DNA of 7,674 bases, taken from contig JAUIEY010000089.1 of the NCBI GenBank assembly GCA_030429685.1, positions 1 through 7,674 on the forward strand, given 5' to 3'. The translations under genes were made by a program, and so were the position numbers. Numbering within the stretch: position 1 is the stretch's first letter; each line of letters begins with the position of its first letter. Of this stretch, positions 6,139 through 7,674 are shown piece by piece. The stretch comes from Gammaproteobacteria bacterium. Its GTDB lineage: Bacteria > Pseudomonadota > Gammaproteobacteria > Steroidobacterales > GCA-2729495. Under the pieces are notes generated by a model, which saw only the letters and a list, made by a program, of their open reading frames with translations, ran no database searches and was not told where the DNA came from.

Positions 6139-6167
6139 ATTGTGCGCAGGGCTAACTATGGTGTCAA
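6139..6167 (-). promoter_or_regulatory. Sigma70-like promoter for tRNA-Gln and prs, with GC-rich discriminator
   Basis: On the minus strand a perfect TTGACA (6167-6162) is followed after exactly 17 bp by CACAAT (6144-6139, 4 of 6 consensus). The -35 box is made of the last Leu-Thr codons of lolB, just before its TAG. The bases after the -10 box, AGCCGCGC, are GC-rich, a feature of tRNA and rRNA promoters under stringent (ppGpp/DksA) control. Transcription would start near 6132, about 54 nt before the mature tRNA. The leader contains a possible TTCGCA-GGAT-TGCGGA hairpin but no T-tract. Confidence 0.65.
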
Positions 6168-6770
6168 ACCGGAAAGCGGCGACCAGTCGCTGATCACCAT
6201 GCGCAGCCGCAACCGCGGGTTTTCTATCTCAAGTTTGGCCGGCAGATAGTAACCGTTGCGGGTGGCGAAGCGGTCGTAAACCACCGTCCAGCCATGCTGC
6301 TGCAAGGAGCGCAGCTCGCCGTCCGCATCAAACAGCCGGTCGCCGTTATAGTCGGGATCCAGCAGGCCCAGTACCCAGTAGCGGGCACTGTGCACCGGGA
6401 ACGACCAGCCCAGCTGCTCATCAAGAAACCGCTCCGCTGCCTGCGGGCCAGCGTACGCCAGCGCCACTTCACCGGTGCGGTCGCTGAAAGTGATCCGTTC
6501 CGGAGCGACCGCAAACTCGACTCCTGAGGCACCGAAAGGCCCGGCCAGCCGCAGCCGGCTGAGGCTGCCCTGCTGCAACCAGTCGAGGCTGGCATTGCCG
6601 CCGCCGCTGGCTGCCTTGATGGCCACCCGGCCGCGCAATTCCCACGCATCAACTTCCAGCAATTGCAGCCGCCGCGCATCCCAGTCCGGTGCCGGTTGCG
6701 GCGCCTGCAACCCGGTACAACCGGACAGCAGACAGGCAAGCACAAAACAGCCGCGCAGCGCCGGTCTCAA
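6156..6770 (-). CDS. lolB: Outer-membrane lipoprotein receptor LolB
   Basis: LolB accepts lipoproteins from the periplasmic carrier LolA and inserts them into the inner leaflet of the outer membrane; it is itself a lipoprotein. The 204-residue product has a signal peptide ending in the lipobox LSGC, with the acylated Cys at 18. The mature protein shows the LolB pattern: WELRGRVAI (43-51), LAGPFG (75-80), YWVLGL (131-136) and a C-terminal LRLRMVISDW (187-196). Phe79 aligns, by eye, with Leu68 of mature E. coli LolB, the exposed loop residue needed for membrane insertion; another large hydrophobic residue there is plausible. The start is TTG at 6770-6768, overlapping the TGA of the TPR gene as TTGA, with GAGAGG 8 nt upstream. 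The next possible start, a GTG at residue 10, would destroy the signal peptide. ispE, the usual downstream neighbour, is absent. Confidence 0.93.
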   Translation of the reverse strand: MRPALRGCFVLACLLSGCTGLQAPQPAPDWDARRLQLLEVDAWELRGRVAIKAASGGGNASLDWLQQGSLSRLRLAGPFGASGVEFAVAPERITFSDRTGEVALAYAGPQAAERFLDEQLGWSFPVHSARYWVLGLLDPDYNGDRLFDADGELRSLQQHGWTVVYDRFATRNGYYLPAKLEIENPRLRLRMVISDWSPLSGLTP

Positions 6771-7674
6771 CGCAGCAGCCTCTCGACGGTCTGTTGCAAC
6801 ACCCGGTTGTCGGGAAATGCGGTCTGCGCTTCCTGCAAAATCTTGCGCGCTGAATCACGTTCGCCGCTGACCCACAGCAGCTCGCCAAGGTGAGCGGCAA
6901 TTTCCGGGTCGTTGAGTCTGGCAAAGGCCTGCTCCAGCCAGGCGCGAGCGGAATCGCGCTTACCCTGTTTAAACAGCACCCAGCCCATGCTATCCATGTA
7001 GGCCGGGTTTTCCGGTTCCTGCTCCAGCGCCTGCACTATCAGTGCTTCCGCTTCCTGATAGCGGCGGGTCGCCAGCGCCAGGGTGTAGCCGTAGGCATTC
7101 TGCGTGGTGGCATTGTCCGGTGCCAGCTCCCAGGCTCGCCGAAATGCCTCCACCGCGGTTGCCAGCTGGCCGCCCTGCTCCAGTGATCCGCCGTATACCA
7201 GCCACAACTCCTCGCTCCAGGGACGGTATTCGAGCGCCTCGGCAAGCAGTTCCGCCGCGGCGTCGAAGCGTTTTTGCCGGCGCAGCACGTAGGCCTGCGC
7301 ATACAGCATATCCACAGCGCGCTTCGGATAGTCGGCGGCGAAATTCTCCAGCACTTCGAGGGCCGTCTGTGCATCACCGCCGGCAAGATAGACCTGCGAC
7401 CTGGCAATCACTGCCGGTTGCAGCCATTCTCCGGCGCCGACACGGCGATAGAAACCGAGCGCCTGCTGGTAATCTTCACGCTGCAACGCCAGGTTGCCCA
7501 GATACCAGTAACAGTCGTTCAGGCAGCGGCCGGCGGCGAGCATCTGCGCATAGATCGCTTCCGCCTCCGCAATCCGGCCGGCCTCTGCAAGCACTTGCGC
7601 GCCGGCCATTACCACCGCGTCATCATCGGGATAACGCTCGCTCATGCGTTCCAGCCGCGCCGCCGCTTGCCGGT
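6767..7674 (-). CDS. TPR-repeat protein upstream of lolB (N-terminus outside window)
   Basis: 301 residues are visible. The frame is open to the window edge, and the residues before the internal Met at 7645 (RQAAARLER) look like another TPR helix, so the true start lies outside. About eight tandem 34-residue TPR units fill the visible part, with the usual small residues (A/G) at positions 8 and 20 and P near position 32, for example in AWELAPDN and ALEQEPEN. The last units, YMDSMGWVLFKQGKRDSA and EIAAHLGELLWVSGERDSA, are the conserved C-terminal mark of the TPR protein encoded before lolB in Pseudomonas-type genomes. TPR solenoids bind other proteins; the partner here is unknown. A role near the cell envelope is inferred only from the coupling to lolB. 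No enzyme motif is visible. Confidence 0.88.
   Translation of the reverse strand, partial: RQAAARLERMSERYPDDDAVVMAGAQVLAEAGRIAEAEAIYAQMLAAGRCLNDCYWYLGNLALQREDYQQALGFYRRVGAGEWLQPAVIARSQVYLAGGDAQTALEVLENFAADYPKRAVDMLYAQAYVLRRQKRFDAAAELLAEALEYRPWSEELWLVYGGSLEQGGQLATAVEAFRRAWELAPDNATTQNAYGYTLALATRRYQEAEALIVQALEQEPENPAYMDSMGWVLFKQGKRDSARAWLEQAFARLNDPEIAAHLGELLWVSGERDSARKILQEAQTAFPDNRVLQQTVERLLR

Noticed and set aside
5197..6249. Open frame of 350 codons on the plus strand, antisense to prs and running through the tRNA
   Set aside because: It reads through a certain tRNA and a certain prs gene. Its composition (rich in His, Arg, Gly and Ala) is that of a GC-driven shadow frame, and it shows no family motif.
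7643..7645. ATG at 7645 as the start of the TPR gene
   Set aside because: The frame stays open to the window edge and the upstream residues continue the TPR helix pattern, so this Met is internal.
1..7674. Mobile element, CRISPR array, prophage or defence system
   Set aside because: No transposase or integrase, no regularly spaced repeats and no defence-type domains are present; the genes are mostly housekeeping.

Overview
This window looks like the chromosome of a GC-rich gammaproteobacterium. It carries a well-known housekeeping block, read from high to low coordinates on the minus strand: a TPR-repeat gene, lolB, tRNA-Gln, prs, rplY/ctc, pth, ychF, then an MscS-type channel gene. The order resembles the lolB-ispE-prs-rplY-pth-ychF neighbourhood of Pseudomonas and relatives (recalled from memory, not searched). 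I cannot name a genus. No insertion sequence, integrase, phage gene, CRISPR array or toxin-antitoxin pair is visible, and I see no convincing new multi-gene system.

Right part (6767-7674, then 6156-6770): the end of a TPR protein overlaps lolB, the outer-membrane lipoprotein receptor, by three bases (TTGA), so the two are probably translationally coupled. Middle (4999-6167): tRNA-Gln(UUG) sits 33 bp upstream of prs. A strong sigma70-like promoter, with its TTGACA inside the last codons of lolB, probably drives tRNA and prs together. The usual ispE is not between lolB and the tRNA. Next (3583-4979): rplY has its own promoter and a hairpin-rich leader, and pth follows 24 bp downstream.

Left part: two plus-strand genes interrupt the usual pth-ychF link. 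They are a 338-residue MetE-like (core methionine synthase) protein at 1865-2881 and a DUF4136-type lipoprotein at 2960-3559. They converge on pth and diverge from ychF. The ychF stop overlaps the start of a three-helix MscS-family channel gene by 8 bp, and that gene runs off the left edge.

Together the genes serve translation (tRNA, L25, Pth, YchF), PRPP supply, outer-membrane lipoprotein sorting (LolB), osmotic protection (MscS) and probably methionine synthesis. The points most worth checking are the two-gene insert, the orphan MetE-like enzyme, the shared tRNA-Gln/prs promoter, the rplY leader and the missing ispE. There is no gene-free stretch over 300 bases; the longest is the 164-bp divergent gap at 1701-1864.
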